The translations under genes and the position numbers were made by a program. Below the pieces are notes generated by a model. That model was not told the DNA's origin, searched no databases, and was given only the letters and a program-made list of their open reading frames with translations. A DNA stretch of 14,769 nt from Candidatus Bathyarchaeota archaeon ex4484_135. GTDB taxonomy: Archaea; Thermoproteota; Bathyarchaeia; EX4484-135. The stretch is taken from the NCBI GenBank assembly GCA_002255025.1, contig NJEJ01000008.1, positions 1 to 14,769 of the forward strand. The letters run 5' to 3'. Below, piece after piece: positions 5,631 to 11,628 of the stretch. Position 1 is the first letter of the stretch. Each line of letters opens with the position of its first letter.

Positions 5631-5966
5631 TTAAAGCCAGGTCTTCAATATCATGGCATGCGGCACGCCACTTATGCGTATGACAGCTGCCTTGTGGACC
5701 ATGCCGAGCTCTATGGCCCTCGAGACCACCCTCTCGCCAACCATGTTCACGACCGAGTACTGGGCTGCTATCTCTAGGGCGGTATCCACGTCCATGAGCT
5801 GCCCTCCGTAGAACTCCTCGCTTATGTGGAATACTATACGGCCGTCCCGGAGCGTCTTGCCGAGCAGCTCCTCATCACATATGGCCACTATGGCCTGGGT
5901 GCCGGAGTACTTTATGCTCAAGTAGACCTTGCCGGGTGTGGAAGCGGGCTTCCGGTCGGCTGCCAA
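5631..5966 (-). CDS. DUF424 family protein
   Basis: A 111-residue protein of the archaeal DUF424 family. The conserved blocks are all present: IVAICDEELLGKTLRDG (26-42), EFYGGQLMDVD (51-61), NMVGERVV (74-81) and the near-terminal SGVPHAMI (99-106). The biochemical function is not established to my knowledge. The gene starts with TTG 15 bases after the aIF2-beta stop, with AGGGGGC between as a ribosome site, so the two form an operon. That pairing makes a role in translation or tRNA/mRNA handling likely (inference). The first 12 residues (MAADRKPASTPG) are a low-complexity extension before the conserved domain. Confidence 0.88.
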   Translation of the reverse strand: MAADRKPASTPGKVYLSIKYSGTQAIVAICDEELLGKTLRDGRIVFHISEEFYGGQLMDVDTALEIAAQYSVVNMVGERVVSRAIELGMVHKAAVIRISGVPHAMILKTWL

Positions 5967-5981
5967 GGCCCTGCTGCCCCC

Positions 5982-6401
5982 TCAGAGGGGCCTGACGGGC
6001 GATTTCGCACCACAGGCATCACATACGAGGAACATGATGCGTTTCTCCTTGACTATGTGCGTGTCGGGCCTCTTGCACACTGGGCAGATGACGTAATCGC
6101 GGAGGAATATCTCTATGAGCCTCTTTATCGTGTCTTCCTCGAAGACCCCCTGGAATATGGCTCTGGTACCATCAAAATAGCCTGCAGTGGCCAGTTCCCT
6201 CGAGAAGAACCTCAGGCAGAACTCGGGCTTCCGGTTCACAGTATCGCAGAACTCCTTGAAGTTGTGGTATATGGTCCTCGAGCCAGCTATGGTTATCCTT
6301 GGTGCCGGTATCTCAAGCCTCTCCGTCCTCTGGACCGGCCCCTCGGGCATTTGTGCGTAAGCACGCTCGAGCAAGGCCCTGTACTCGGCTGGGTTGCTCA
6401 T
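5982..6401 (-). CDS. Translation initiation factor aIF2, beta subunit
   Basis: The beta subunit of the heterotrimeric factor that brings initiator Met-tRNA to the 30S subunit. Its 139 residues match the family length. It has a short N-terminal helix, IPAPRITIAGSRTIYHNFKEF (31-51), the alpha/beta domain NRKPEFCLRFFSRELATAG and RAIFQGVFEEDTI, and a C-terminal zinc ribbon CPVC...CDAC (Cys106, Cys109, Cys127, Cys130). The ATG start is preceded by GGTTGGTGGAG, a good ribosome site. It is transcribed away from the cysteine desulfurase gene and is followed by DUF424 in the same operon. Confidence 0.96.
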   Translation of the reverse strand: MSNPAEYRALLERAYAQMPEGPVQRTERLEIPAPRITIAGSRTIYHNFKEFCDTVNRKPEFCLRFFSRELATAGYFDGTRAIFQGVFEEDTIKRLIEIFLRDYVICPVCKRPDTHIVKEKRIMFLVCDACGAKSPVRPL

Positions 6402-6431
6402 GGCTCCACCAACCTCACGGGCCCAGCTGGG

Positions 6432-6477
6432 CCATAAGTGCTTCGGGGCAGAAGGAGCCTGAGGCCTGTTTATAAGG
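6432..6477. promoter_or_regulatory. Divergent promoter region between aIF2-beta and sufS
   Basis: TTTATAAGG at 6469-6477 is TATA-like on both strands. On the plus strand it is centred about 36 bases before the TTG at 6509, predicting a leader of about 10 bases that contains GAGGTGG. For aIF2-beta it lies 70 bases away; a weaker element (minus-strand CACTTATGG, 6432-6440) is 34 bases from that ATG. Confidence 0.5.
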
Positions 6478-6508
6478 CCCGGGGCCAGCCTGAGGTGGTG
6501 CTGCCGTC

Positions 6509-7804
6509 TTGCCCCTCACGCCAGAACAGGTCAGGGCTCACATCCCCCTGACGGCCAAGTACATATACTTGGACAACTGTGCTACCACACCCGTCCCGAA
6601 GCCCGTCGTGGAAGCCATGCTCGAGTACTTCTACGATTACTGTGCGAACGTCGAGCGAGGAGCCTACTCGATAGCCAGCTTGGCGAACGAGAAATGGGAT
6701 TTAGCACGTGCCAAGGCAGCCAAGCTGCTCCTCAATTGCAAGGCAGACGAATTCATATTCACGAGGAACACCACAGAGGCTATATGCATGGTCGCTTACG
6801 CCCTCGAGCACCCGCTCTTGGATCGGGTGAACGGCAGCTTCGGGGAGCAGGAGCCGATAATAAAGTGGGAGAAAGGAGATAACATAGTCTTCAGCGAGCT
6901 CGAACACCACTCCAACATGATGCCCTGGATAAGGCTCGCCAGGCACGTCGGAGCCGAGATAAAGGTTGTCCCGTTCAACAGGGAGACCGGCCAGATCGAG
7001 CCATCTGAGGTCGAGAAGGTCGTTGACGAGCGGACCAAGGTGCTTGCTATACAGCACGTCAGCAACGTGACGGGCGTGATACACCCGGTGGAGGAGTTCG
7101 TGAAGATAGCGAAGGAAGCCAACCCGAATTGCCTGGTCGTGATCGACGGATCCCAGGGGCCGGGCCACATGCCGATCGACGTCAAGCGTATAGGCTGTGA
7201 TGCCTATGCCTTCTCCGGCCACAAGGGGCCGCTCGGCCCCCAGGGCTCAGGTGGCCTTTTCGTCAGGAGCGAGCTGTTGGAACGGATGGAGCCGATGGAG
7301 ATAGGGGGCGGTACCATAGCCGACGTCACCACGCACGACTACAAGCTACGTGATGATGTCCTCTGTAAGCGTTGGGAGGCCGGGACGCCCAGCATAGCAT
7401 GCCTCATAGGGCTTGGCAGGGCGGCAGAATACGTGGCTGAGGAAATAGGATTAGAACGCGTGAGGAAGCGTGAGGAAGAGCTGACGGAGCAATTCATAGA
7501 AGGTCTCTTGGACATACCGAATGTGGAGATCTACGGGGAAACGGAGGACATGAGCATAAAGGCCGGTGTCGTGTCCTTCAACATAAGAGGTTGGAGCAGC
7601 CACGACATCTCCATGGCCTTAGATAACGAGTTCAAGCCGCCCATCCTGGTCAGGGCCGGCCACCACTGTGCCATACCGGCCTGCCGGGCATTAGGCGTCT
7701 ACGAGCGTTACGGCGGAACCGTCCGGGCCAGCTTCCACTACTACAACACGCCGGAGGAAGTAGAAGCAGCCCTAAAGGCCATAAGGAAGCTGGCAGGTGC
7801 CTGA
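6509..7804 (+). CDS. sufS: Cysteine desulfurase, SufS/class V aminotransferase type
   Basis: A PLP enzyme that removes sulfur from cysteine as a persulfide for iron-sulfur cluster or thiolated RNA/cofactor synthesis. Its 431 residues show IYLDNCATTPVPK (19-31), FTRNTTEAICMVA, SELEHHSNMMPW, AIQHVSNVTGVIHPV, VIDGSQGPGHMPIDVK, the PLP lysine Lys239 in FSGHKGPLGPQGSG, and the persulfide-forming Cys387 in VRAGHHCAIPACRALGV, which places it with SufS/CsdA rather than IscS. A 12-residue segment after LEHPLLDRV (around residue 110-122) lengthens the usual loop. It starts with TTG; the ribosome site GAGGTGG lies eight bases upstream, and two nearby GTGs are out of frame. No sufB, sufC or sufD is next to it. 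It is followed by a 10-bp inverted repeat and then the sRNA cluster. Confidence 0.93.
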   Translation: MPLTPEQVRAHIPLTAKYIYLDNCATTPVPKPVVEAMLEYFYDYCANVERGAYSIASLANEKWDLARAKAAKLLLNCKADEFIFTRNTTEAICMVAYALEHPLLDRVNGSFGEQEPIIKWEKGDNIVFSELEHHSNMMPWIRLARHVGAEIKVVPFNRETGQIEPSEVEKVVDERTKVLAIQHVSNVTGVIHPVEEFVKIAKEANPNCLVVIDGSQGPGHMPIDVKRIGCDAYAFSGHKGPLGPQGSGGLFVRSELLERMEPMEIGGGTIADVTTHDYKLRDDVLCKRWEAGTPSIACLIGLGRAAEYVAEEIGLERVRKREEELTEQFIEGLLDIPNVEIYGETEDMSIKAGVVSFNIRGWSSHDISMALDNEFKPPILVRAGHHCAIPACRALGVYERYGGTVRASFHYYNTPEEVEAALKAIRKLAGA

Positions 7805-7805
7805 T

Positions 7806-7859
7806 CAAGGGCCGTGCGGTCAAGTAAAGCTCATAAGGTGCCGTAATATACGGCCCTTG
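7806..7859. repeat. Perfect 10-bp inverted repeat downstream of sufS
   Basis: CAAGGGCCGT (7806-7815) pairs perfectly with ACGGCCCTTG (7850-7859), with a 34-base loop. It begins two bases after the sufS stop codon, and its right arm touches the first base of the first C/D sRNA. The loop contains CTCATAAGG, a possible TATA element centred about 25 bases before 7859, so one DNA segment could hold both the 3' structure of sufS mRNA and the promoter of the sRNA. Confidence 0.8.
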
Positions 7860-7924
7860 GGCTGTGAAGAGCCGCTCCTAAGCGATGACTGACCGGATGA
7901 ATGAACGCAGGCCTGACGGAGCCC
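7859..7924 (+). ncRNA. Box C/D-like sRNA, cluster member 1 (weakest)
   Basis: GGGCT (7859-7863) can pair with AGCCC (7920-7924) as a terminal stem directly before box C GTGAAGA (7864-7870), the same RUGAAGA variant as in member 3. Box D' CTGA is at 7889-7892, a degenerate box C' ATGAATG at 7897-7903, and box D CTGA at 7913-7916. The D' spacer is 18 bases, long for this class, and the D spacer only about nine, so box assignment is uncertain. Three unpaired bases lie between box D and the stem. The D' spacer GCCGCTCCTAAGCG is roughly complementary to the 23S GTPase-centre sequence I recall as GGCUUAGAAGCAGCC, with mismatches; treat that as a weak hint. Support comes mainly from its position at the head of four clear C/D RNAs. 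Confidence 0.55.
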
Positions 7925-7926
7925 AA

Positions 7927-7934
7927 TTTTTAAG
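7927..7934 (+). promoter_or_regulatory. T-tract/TATA boundary between sRNA 1 and sRNA 2
   Basis: TTTTTAAG begins three bases after the closing stem of sRNA 1 and is centred 25-26 bases before the 5' stem of sRNA 2 (7955). It can serve both as the T-rich ending of the first unit and the TATA box of the second. Confidence 0.6.
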
Positions 7935-7954
7935 GCTCCCTATGGTCCTAAAAT

Positions 7955-8008
7955 AGGGTGATGAGGAGTCCGAATCCTGAGGAATGATGAGCGGCCCATA
8001 TCTGACCT
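7955..8008 (+). ncRNA. Box C/D guide sRNA, cluster member 2
   Basis: All four boxes are textbook: C GTGATGA (7958-7964), D' CTGA (7977-7980), C' ATGATGA (7984-7990), D CTGA (8002-8005). The D' guide GGAGTCCGAATC is 12 bases and the D guide GCGGCCCATAT is 11, exactly the archaeal spacing, with a three-base D'-C' linker (GGA). AGG before box C pairs with CCT after box D. Expected targets would contain GATTCGGACTCC and ATATGGGCCGC, with methylation opposite the fifth guide base; I cannot place either in rRNA or tRNA from memory. The D half is nearly the same as that of member 5. Confidence 0.93.
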
Positions 8009-8013
8009 CTGAT

Positions 8014-8021
8014 GCTTATCT
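8014..8021 (+). promoter_or_regulatory. TATA-like element for sRNA 3
   Basis: GCTTATCT is centred about 25 bases before the 5' stem of sRNA 3 (8042). It is weaker than the other cluster promoters but falls at the same distance. Confidence 0.4.
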
Positions 8022-8041
8022 CGACCCCACAGGCCTGCCTC

Positions 8042-8099
8042 AGGGGATGAAGAAGGCCACTTCGCTGAGGAGCTGATGAAATATGCCTACTCTGACCCT
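8042..8099 (+). ncRNA. Box C/D guide sRNA, cluster member 3
   Basis: Box C ATGAAGA (8047-8053) has A for U at position five; this base faces the U of CUGA in the kink-turn, so A-U pairing is compatible. Box D' is CTGA (8065-8068), C' CTGATGA (8073-8079), and D CTGA (8092-8095). The guides are AGGCCACTTCG (11 bases) and AATATGCCTACT (12 bases). AGGG (8042-8045) and CCCT (8096-8099) form a 4-bp terminal stem. Predicted target sequences are CGAAGTGGCCT and AGTAGGCATATT. Confidence 0.9.
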
Positions 8100-8118
8100 C
8101 AAATGGTATGCTAAAGCT

Positions 8119-8126
8119 GAATAAGG
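8119..8126 (+). promoter_or_regulatory. TATA-like element for sRNA 4
   Basis: GAATAAGG is centred about 24 bases before the proposed 5' stem of sRNA 4 (8145). A hairpin (CCCTC at 8128-8132 with GAGGG at 8145-8149) lies just behind it and would compete with the terminal stem of that RNA. Confidence 0.45.
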
Positions 8127-8144
8127 ACCCTCTCGCGGTTTCAC

Positions 8145-8208
8145 GAGGGCTATGAGGCCTAATGGGCGGATCCTGATCGGTGATGAACCGGGATAGGCCT
8201 GAGCCTTT
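8145..8208 (+). ncRNA. Box C/D guide sRNA, cluster member 4
   Basis: Box D' CTGA (8173-8176), C' GTGATGA (8180-8186) and D CTGA (8199-8202) are clear, with a three-base D'-C' linker and a 12-base D guide ACCGGGATAGGC. Box C is degenerate: ATGAGGC (8152-8158) keeps RUGA and the G that pairs with the C of box D. That leaves a 14-base D' guide CTAATGGGCGGATC. GAGGGC (8145-8150) pairs with GCCTTT (8203-8208) using two G-U pairs, which supports this choice of box C. Predicted targets are GCCTATCCCGGT and GATCCGCCCATTAG. Confidence 0.8.
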
Positions 8209-8212
8209 TAAG
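8206..8212 (+). promoter_or_regulatory. T-tract/TATA boundary between sRNA 4 and sRNA 5
   Basis: TTTTAAG overlaps the 3' stem of sRNA 4 and is centred 26 bases before the 5' stem of sRNA 5 (8235), repeating the arrangement seen between members 1 and 2. Confidence 0.6.
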
Positions 8213-8234
8213 AAAGCTACCCTCACCACCTCTT

Positions 8235-8292
8235 GGGGATGAGAATTACCCCGATAGGCTGAAGAATGATGAATGCGGCCGTATCTGATCCC
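8235..8292 (+). ncRNA. Box C/D guide sRNA, cluster member 5
   Basis: Box C is ATGAGAA (8239-8245, degenerate in its second half), D' CTGA (8259-8262), C' ATGATGA (8266-8272), and D CTGA (8285-8288). The guides are TTACCCCGATAGG (13 bases) and ATGCGGCCGTAT (12 bases), and the D'-C' linker is AGA. GGGG (8235-8238) pairs with TCCC (8289-8292). The C'-D half resembles that of member 2 (same boxes, GCGGCC core and TAT before box D), while the D' guide differs. Its D' guide shares GATAGG with the D guide of member 4. Predicted targets are CCTATCGGGGTAA and ATACGGCCGCAT. Confidence 0.88.
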
Positions 8293-8387
8293 GGGGGCAC
8301 TTTTAAATGAGCAGGCTTCTATAACGGCAGAGGAAGCTGGAAATCATTAATTAAACCTTAACTGAGCTATTGGATACCACCGCTGGG
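8293..8387 (+). promoter_or_regulatory. Gap between the sRNA cluster and the phosphodiesterase gene, with two TATA-like elements
   Basis: CTTTTAAAT (8300-8308) again follows the last sRNA directly and would start a transcript near 8330; I find no C/D boxes there. GCTTCT (8315-8320) and GGAAGC (8332-8337) can form a short hairpin. A second AT-rich element, CATTAATTAAA (8345-8355), lies 33-43 bases before a GTG at 8388 and is the likelier promoter of the phosphodiesterase gene. Confidence 0.5.
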
Positions 8388-8400
8388 GTGACGAGGCTTC

Positions 8401-9942
8401 AAAGTCAGAGTAGCCATCATAGGTCTTGACGGGGCTCCTTACGATTTCCTCTCCTCAATAGTAGATGAAGGAGGCCTCAGGAACTTCAGGGAACTCATGG
8501 AGCATGGCGTGTCTGGCGTCCTGCGTTCTACTATCCCGCCCGTATCGCCTGTCGCCTGGGCTTCCATATCCACGGGCCTGAATCCCGGCAAGCACGGGGT
8601 CTTTGGATTTGTGGATAGAGAGCACAGGCCCTATTCCTCTAAGAACATCATGGGCCTGGCCCTCTGGGACCTCCTGGCCAGGGCCAGGAAGAGATCCTTA
8701 TGCATCAACGTGCCCTTCACTTACCCGCCTTATAGAGTCCGTGGGGCCATGATCTCTGGGCCACCCTGTCCTAAAGACGAGCCTTCTACATACCCGCCGG
8801 ACCTGAAGGACGAATTAAAGGAGCTCAGTTACAGGGTAGATGTCCGCCTGCCCCATGGAGGTTATAGGGGGATTAGGGAAGATGCGTTCGTTAAAGACTG
8901 CCTATCAGTGACGGAGACCAGAGCTGAAGCTGTTTTACGCCTGGCTGAGGAGTTCAAATGGGATTTTCTGTTCGTCGTTTTCACGACCTTAGATAGGGTC
9001 CAACACGTATTCTTCGGGAGAGCTCTAAGGGAAAGTCCGTTCTACGACCAGAGAGGTCATGAGACCCTAATGAGCTATTACAAGACCGTAGATGATATTC
9101 TGGGAAAGCTCCTGTCGGAACTCGGGGATGATACCGTGTTCTTCTTCGTATCCGACCACGGCTTCGAGCCTCTCTACCGCTTCGTGGGCCTCCGTAATCT
9201 TATCTCCGATTTTCTAGCACGTAAGGAGCCCCGGAGGCTCCTCTACAATCTGGTAGCCCGCATTACTCGTGAGTTAAGGTTAACAGGCTTCATTAAGAAG
9301 GTCCTGAGCAAGATAGGCCTGCTTTCCTCAGCCTACGAGCAAGTCGAGGGGAACGTACAACCCGGTCTAGGCTGTGTATACTTCAACAGGCCCGAGCAGG
9401 AGCTAAAGGAATTAATTGGGTTCCTCACGGCGATCAAGGATAAGGAGGACGTGAAGGTCTTTGAACGGCTTTACCTGAAGGAAGAGCTATACTGGGGCCC
9501 TGAACTCCGTAAGGCTCCTGACCTGGTGTTAGTCCCGAGGACGGGCTATGAAATAAGGAGCCAGTTACCGAATAAGTTCGAGGATATAAGACCGGTCAAA
9601 GGCGTGATATGCAAAACGGGAACTCACATGAGCTTGAGGGCTTTGAGGGGCTTCTTAGCCATATACGGGCCGGGTGTGAGAGAGGGCTTCCGGGTGGACG
9701 CCTGTGTCTACGATATAGCTCCCACCGTGCTCCATGTATTAGGCCTGCCCGTGGTAGAGGACATGGACGGGGAAGTCCTCACCAAGGCCTTCGAGGAAAG
9801 CTCTGAGCTGGCCAGAAGACCCGTGAGGAAGGTAAGATTAAGGAGGGTCAAGAGAAGATCGGCTAGGAGAGCTAGAGGGGGCTGCGGCTCACGCTCATCC
9901 CTCACAGAGTCGTGGGGCCGGTCTATGATGAGGTTGGCCTGA
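8401..9942 (+). CDS. Type I phosphodiesterase / nucleotide pyrophosphatase family protein (alkaline phosphatase superfamily), start apparently frameshifted
   Basis: Metal-dependent hydrolase of the PF01663 type. Counting from Lys at 8401: VRVAIIGLDGAPYDFL carries the first metal Asp (Asp10), PPVSPVAWASISTGLNPGKHG holds the Ser nucleophile before Pro (about 49), then TTLDRVQHVFFG, VSDHGFEPL (Asp-His metal ligands) and KTGTHMSLRALRGFLAIYGPGV (His). No usable ATG, GTG or TTG precedes this conserved N-terminus in frame; the first ATG, at 8497, would delete the metal Asp. A GTG at 8388 opens MTR in another frame and joins correctly if one base near 8397 is extra. The Arg-rich last 35 residues also look unnatural: the +1 frame after about 9838 gives IKEGQEKIG and a stop. 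Substrate unknown. No transmembrane segment is obvious. It is more AT-rich, with more AGA and TTA codons, than its neighbours. Confidence 0.82.
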   Translation, partial: KVRVAIIGLDGAPYDFLSSIVDEGGLRNFRELMEHGVSGVLRSTIPPVSPVAWASISTGLNPGKHGVFGFVDREHRPYSSKNIMGLALWDLLARARKRSLCINVPFTYPPYRVRGAMISGPPCPKDEPSTYPPDLKDELKELSYRVDVRLPHGGYRGIREDAFVKDCLSVTETRAEAVLRLAEEFKWDFLFVVFTTLDRVQHVFFGRALRESPFYDQRGHETLMSYYKTVDDILGKLLSELGDDTVFFFVSDHGFEPLYRFVGLRNLISDFLARKEPRRLLYNLVARITRELRLTGFIKKVLSKIGLLSSAYEQVEGNVQPGLGCVYFNRPEQELKELIGFLTAIKDKEDVKVFERLYLKEELYWGPELRKAPDLVLVPRTGYEIRSQLPNKFEDIRPVKGVICKTGTHMSLRALRGFLAIYGPGVREGFRVDACVYDIAPTVLHVLGLPVVEDMDGEVLTKAFEESSELARRPVRKVRLRRVKRRSARRARGGCGSRSSLTESWGRSMMRLA

Positions 9943-10081
9943 TGACCACCTTCTTTGTCCCGGGCCGCCCAACGTGCTCTAGGGCCTGTTCGGCCATGGA
10001 GAACAACATCGTGTCCTCTGGCGACTACCGCCTTCAGCATGCCCGATTAGAAGTGCTGTCCTTCTTCCCTTAAAACGGCCT
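9943..10081. other. Convergent gap with small GC hairpins
   Basis: 139 bases between the phosphodiesterase stop and the fwdB stop. Two small hairpins are visible: GGCC/GGCC around TGTTC (9983-9995) and GGCG/CGCC around ACTAC (10020-10032). A TTTTAAG element on the minus strand (about 10071-10077) is TATA-like but I see no C/D or H/ACA boxes downstream of it. The minus-strand open frame here looks like chance. Confidence 0.4.
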
Positions 10082-11533
10082 TCAGGATGCCTTTAGCTTC
10101 CTCACCTCGGCAAGTATGTGCCTAAGCACTTCCGCATCTGATAGCACGCCCGGCGGCGGGTCAACCACCTTCCTGAGCGGGATCGGCACGTGGTCCATGC
10201 GGTAGGCAGTGCCCTCGACCTCTATGCCCACCCAGGCGGTAGGTATGACCACGTCGGCCATGGCCGTCGTGGGCGTGGGAGCCGGGTCGAGCACGATCAG
10301 CGGGTTCGAGACGAGGTGCTCCACGGCCTTGCGTGGGAAGTGGGCCACCGGGTCAGACGCCACTATCAGAGCTGCGTCTGAATCGCCCCTGAGGAGGATG
10401 TCTATAACGCTCGTCTCGCCCGGGTTGTAGCGTGGGTAGCCGTGGCTGAAGTCGACGGCGAACGGGTAGCCCGTGGTCCAGGTGAACACTATGTTGGCAC
10501 CCGTGACGTTGAAGTGGCCACGCATGGGCAATATGTGGAACTTGGTATAGCGGTTCAGGTCCCTGACGAGGGATATGGCAGCCTCTACGTTCCTTATCTT
10601 ACCCTTGCTCATGGTCAGGCCCAGGCCGAAGAACAGGACGCCACAACGGCAGCTCATCATGATGTCTGCTACCTCATATATTATGTCAGATGGGACGCCA
10701 GCTACCTCGGGCACATCCAGCTCCTCGCCCCTCACGACCATCCGGAGGGCCTGGAGGAGCTCGAAATCTTCTCCGGGCCTGACCCTGAGGAAGTAATCTG
10801 CCCTCTCGGCCGTCGGCGTCCTGCGGACATCTACGACGACGAGCTTCCTCCTCTCGAGGGCCATCTCCGGTGGTATCTCCGGCCCGTCCGGCACGGGCGG
10901 TATCTCAGGCATCTTCTCCTTGGCTAGGAAAACGGGACCACGGGCCCTTAGGGCCCTCCTGCGGGCCTGCATGGCCTTCAGTTTCAGGACAGCCCTACGC
11001 CATGAGGAAGGCTGGAAGCGGCCTTCCGAGAAAGCTGAATAACGCTCTAAGTGCCTCGGGTGGGCATCCCAGGGGTTGGAGCCCCAGTATATGACCAGGT
11101 CGGCCCTGTGCCTTATCTGGCCCAGCGTGAAGCCGGAGAGACCTACCTCCTGTATGGCCAGTATGCTGGGCCCGTGGCAGGTCGTGGCCGTGTTGTCTAT
11201 CACGCCGCCTACTTCCTCGGCCAGCTCTAAGCCGACCCTTATGGCCTCACAGCTCGTGGAACTCCAGCCGTACAATATCGGGTAGTCCGCCTCCGCCAGG
11301 ATACGGGCTGCCTCTTTAATGGCTTCCTCTAAGCCCACGGGCTTGAGCTCGCCGTTCTTCCTGACCATGGGCTGCGTCATCCTGTGCTCTTGGGCGTGCA
11401 GGAACTTGGCGGCACCCATGGCACATGCATTCCTGACATCGATTATGCGGCCATCCTCGACTATGACTTCTATATCGTCACATAGGGTCCCGCAGACCGG
11501 GCACGTGACAGCCCTCACGACCTCCCTGGCCAA
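10082..11533 (-). CDS. fwdB: Formylmethanofuran dehydrogenase, catalytic subunit B
   Basis: Catalytic molybdopterin (tungsten or molybdenum) subunit of the complex that reduces CO2 to formylmethanofuran, the first step of the archaeal methyl branch, or runs it in reverse. Its 483 residues begin with the [4Fe-4S] motif CPVCGTLCDDIEV...NACAMGAAKF (Cys11, Cys14, Cys18, Cys37). NTATTCHGPS contains Cys119, the expected metal ligand (Sec in some methanogens; here TGC, no stop). SNPWDAHPRHLERYS, VVDVRRTPTAERADYFLRV, LPMRGHFNVTGANIV, SDPVAHFP and DVVIPTA follow the family order. An unusual insert (about 174-228) holds a basic helix and a proline-rich linker. The start is TTG with GGGAGGTGC upstream. 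No other fwd subunit gene lies on either side, so it is a solitary copy here. Full-length and apparently intact. Confidence 0.94.
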   Translation of the reverse strand: MAREVVRAVTCPVCGTLCDDIEVIVEDGRIIDVRNACAMGAAKFLHAQEHRMTQPMVRKNGELKPVGLEEAIKEAARILAEADYPILYGWSSTSCEAIRVGLELAEEVGGVIDNTATTCHGPSILAIQEVGLSGFTLGQIRHRADLVIYWGSNPWDAHPRHLERYSAFSEGRFQPSSWRRAVLKLKAMQARRRALRARGPVFLAKEKMPEIPPVPDGPEIPPEMALERRKLVVVDVRRTPTAERADYFLRVRPGEDFELLQALRMVVRGEELDVPEVAGVPSDIIYEVADIMMSCRCGVLFFGLGLTMSKGKIRNVEAAISLVRDLNRYTKFHILPMRGHFNVTGANIVFTWTTGYPFAVDFSHGYPRYNPGETSVIDILLRGDSDAALIVASDPVAHFPRKAVEHLVSNPLIVLDPAPTPTTAMADVVIPTAWVGIEVEGTAYRMDHVPIPLRKVVDPPPGVLSDAEVLRHILAEVRKLKAS

Positions 11534-11562
11534 TCCTGACGCACCTCCCGGGCAGGGGAAGG

Positions 11563-11573
11563 CCTGCTTAAAG
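11563..11573 (-). promoter_or_regulatory. TATA-like box for fwdB
   Basis: The minus strand reads CTTTAAGCAGG, centred about 37 bases before the TTG at 11533, predicting a leader of about 11 bases that contains the GAGGTGC ribosome site. Confidence 0.5.
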
Positions 11574-11593
11574 GACTTAGGCCTCCTGGGAAA

Positions 11594-11601
11594 GCTTAAT
11601 A
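11594..11601 (+). promoter_or_regulatory. TATA-like box for the beta-propeller gene
   Basis: CTTAATAG, centred about 31 bases before the ATG at 11629, in the divergent gap with fwdB; predicts a very short leader. Confidence 0.5.
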
Positions 11602-11628
11602 GAAACGGGCCCCACTGCCCCAGAGGCC

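Noticed and set aside
7948..8229. 93-residue minus-strand open frame across the sRNA cluster
   Set aside because: It is antisense to the conserved C/D boxes, has no ribosome site or recognisable domain; a by-product of the RNA sequences.
8315..8388. Possible sixth small RNA after the cluster
   Set aside because: A TATA-like element and a short hairpin exist, but there are no C/D or H/ACA boxes and no tRNA fold, so it is left as promoter region.
7805..8400. CRISPR array in the repeat-like region
   Set aside because: The repeating units are only the 4-7 base C/D boxes with unequal spacing; there are no long identical repeats or spacers of fixed length.
9925..9945. ATGATGA and CTGATGA near the end of the phosphodiesterase gene
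   Set aside because: The spacer is only seven bases, no following CTGA exists, and the bases are coding.
9708..10040. 110-residue minus-strand frame covering the phosphodiesterase end and the convergent gap
   Set aside because: It has no recognisable domain and is mostly antisense to a real gene.
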